This document shows positions 63,124 through 64,000 of a stretch of DNA of 64,000 nucleotides, piece after piece. Each line of letters starts with the position of its first letter. Within the stretch, counting starts at the first letter, position 1. The stretch covers positions 22,652 to 86,651 of the forward strand of contig NZ_LQPE01000127.1 in the NCBI RefSeq assembly GCF_002101735.1, written 5' to 3'. The notes under the pieces are model-generated. The model was given only the letters and a program-made list of their open reading frames with translations. It did no database searches and was not told where the DNA came from. The position numbers were made by a program, and so were the translations under genes. This DNA is from Mycobacterium kyorinense. GTDB lineage: Bacteria > Actinomycetota > Actinomycetes > Mycobacteriales > Mycobacteriaceae.

Positions 63124-63917
63124 GCGGATCGGTCCCGCCGTCGGGGCGGATCCCAGACCATCCAGGGCCGAATTCCGTTGTTGTAGTCGGCGTCGAGCTC
63201 GGCGCGCTCTTTGAACGTGTCGGCCGGTTTCCAAAAGCCGTCGTGGCGGTAGCCGATCAATCGGCCGGTGCCGGCCAGCGCCGTGCAGGCGTCGCCGACC
63301 AGGTCGCCGTTCTCCGGGATCAGATCGATGACCTGTTGGTGCAGCACGAAATAGCCGCCGTTGACCCAGATCGGAAACTTTGTGACGGGGGCGATTTCTT
63401 TGATGTCGCCGTCGGTGGCGATGTCGACGCAGTGAAACGACGACTGCGGCGGCACGATCAGCATCGAGGCCATCGCACCACTGCCCGTCACCCGCGCGAT
63501 GATGTCGTCGAGCGGGGCGTCGGTCAGCACATCGGCGTAGTTGGCCAGGAAGTACTCGTCGTCGCCGAGGAACTTGCGGACGCGGCGCAGCCTTTCACCG
63601 ATCGGCGACTCGAGGCCGGTGTCGACGAAAGTGATTGACCAGTCGGAGATGTCGGAGTCGAGCAGCTCGACCTGGCCGGCCCGGATGATGAAGTCGTTGG
63701 ACTCCGTCTCGCGGTAGCGCAGGAAGAAGTCCTTGATCTTCTCGGCACCGTAGCCGAGGCACAGGATGAACTCCGTGTGACCGAAGTGTGCGTAGTAGCG
63801 CATCACGTGCCACAGCAGCGGGCGCGGCCCGACCATCTGCAACGGCTTCGGGATGACGTCGTCCTCGGCGGTGCGCATCCGCATGCCGTAACCGCCGCAG
63901 AACAATACGACTTTCAT
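63120..63917 (-). CDS. rfbF: glucose-1-phosphate cytidylyltransferase-like nucleotidyltransferase
   Basis: A 265-residue NTP-transferase. It has the phosphate loop VVLFCGGYGMRMR followed by IPKPLQMVGPRPLLWHVMRYY, the YFLANYADVLTD metal site and the WVNGGYFVLHQQVIDLI segment, as in RfbF enzymes that make CDP-glucose. The usual next enzyme, CDP-glucose 4,6-dehydratase (RfbG), is not obvious in the window, unless the SDR gene fills that role. First polysaccharide gene of the minus operon, starting five bases after an esx stop codon. Confidence 0.82.
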   Translation of the reverse strand: MKVVLFCGGYGMRMRTAEDDVIPKPLQMVGPRPLLWHVMRYYAHFGHTEFILCLGYGAEKIKDFFLRYRETESNDFIIRAGQVELLDSDISDWSITFVDTGLESPIGERLRRVRKFLGDDEYFLANYADVLTDAPLDDIIARVTGSGAMASMLIVPPQSSFHCVDIATDGDIKEIAPVTKFPIWVNGGYFVLHQQVIDLIPENGDLVGDACTALAGTGRLIGYRHDGFWKPADTFKERAELDADYNNGIRPWMVWDPPRRRDRSA

Positions 63918-63922
63918 CTGCG

Positions 63923-64000
63923 TTAGGCCCAGCTGGAGCCGACGGCGGAGTCGGTGCTGGCCATGTTGGAGCCGGCGGTTTGCACCTTTTGGCCGTGGGC
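63923..64000 (-). CDS. EsxN/EsxI-type (Mtb9.9) ESX protein, 3' fragment
   Basis: The last 25 codons of a gene that continues beyond the window. They end NMASTDSAVGSSWA, almost identical to the C-terminus of the Mtb9.9 family (EsxI, EsxL, EsxN, EsxO, EsxV). These are about 94-residue WXG100 proteins secreted by ESX-5 as heterodimers with an EsxM/EsxJ partner. In M. tuberculosis a duplicated cassette esxI-esxJ-PPE15-PE8 (ESX-5a) lies in this chromosomal area on the same strand. The stop is five bases before the rfbF start. Confidence 0.9.
   Translation of the reverse strand, partial: AHGQKVQTAGSNMASTDSAVGSSWA

Overview
The window is a chromosome segment from a slow-growing Mycobacterium. It is GC-rich, and gene order from the 34 kDa antigen gene through purN-purH, the accA2/accD2 operon, mprA-mprB-pepD, moaB2, galU, glp-rimJ-glpR, the cAMP-dependent acetyltransferase, arcA, pmt, rsmI and pabB follows M. 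tuberculosis Rv0954 to Rv1005c. The last 78 bases encode the C-terminus of an EsxN/EsxI (Mtb9.9) protein. That family belongs to ESX-5 and its duplicated cassettes, which are typical of slow growers. The PE_PGRS genes found here in M. tuberculosis are absent, as are the Rv0960-Rv0965, Rv0967-Rv0970 and Rv0986-Rv0989 segments.

Bases 1-9000: the end of a DUF5336 antigen, a DUF6350 membrane protein, the last steps of purine synthesis (purN-purH), a frameshifted LGFP lipoprotein, an AAA+ ATPase/VWA pair, and a DUF1707 protein. Bases 9058-17498: a tightly coupled minus-strand operon (AtuA-like, fadE13, accD2, accA2, frameshifted fadE12, echA7), probably for a branched-chain or acyclic-terpene-like acyl-CoA, behind a promoter with an operator-like palindrome. 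Bases 17545-24430: rpmF, then the MprAB envelope-stress system with MprA boxes before mprA and pepD, moaB2 with a coupled 32-residue ORF, a zinc-ribbon MscL, a SAF-domain protein, the Ruc chaperone under a near-perfect CIRCE element, and a 5-formyl-THF cyclo-ligase.

Bases 24495-42761: galU, the gephyrin-like Glp and its membrane receptor GlpR around rimJ, tRNA-Ala(CGC), a palindrome-controlled reductase, a methyltransferase, the cAMP-gated acetyltransferase, lipoproteins, AlkB, a SoxR-type regulator next to arcA, a DUF559-like gene flanked by inverted hairpins, pmt, rsmI, pabB, an ECF41 sigma factor coupled to a FAD oxidoreductase behind a matching ECF41 promoter, and an FkbM methyltransferase.

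Bases 43100-63917 are the most unusual part. Two convergent operons form what looks like a complete Wzx/Wzy-type polysaccharide locus. The plus-strand operon has a GAF-GGDEF-EAL protein, an envelope lipoprotein, a Wzz/BY-kinase-like protein without its Walker A lysine, a Wzy-like polymerase and a glycosyltransferase. The minus-strand operon has a nucleotidyltransferase, a PIG-L deacetylase, an SDR, an RmlC-like epimerase, a WecG-type transferase, a priming phosphoglycosyltransferase, a Wzx flippase, a GT2-GT4 fusion, two sugar C-methyltransferase-like proteins, a further methyltransferase and a GT4 enzyme. The locus lies between the conserved pabB region and an ESX-5-type esx gene, and it is the main candidate for an undescribed system. 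Three single-base GG-to-G losses break two genes and may be sequencing errors.
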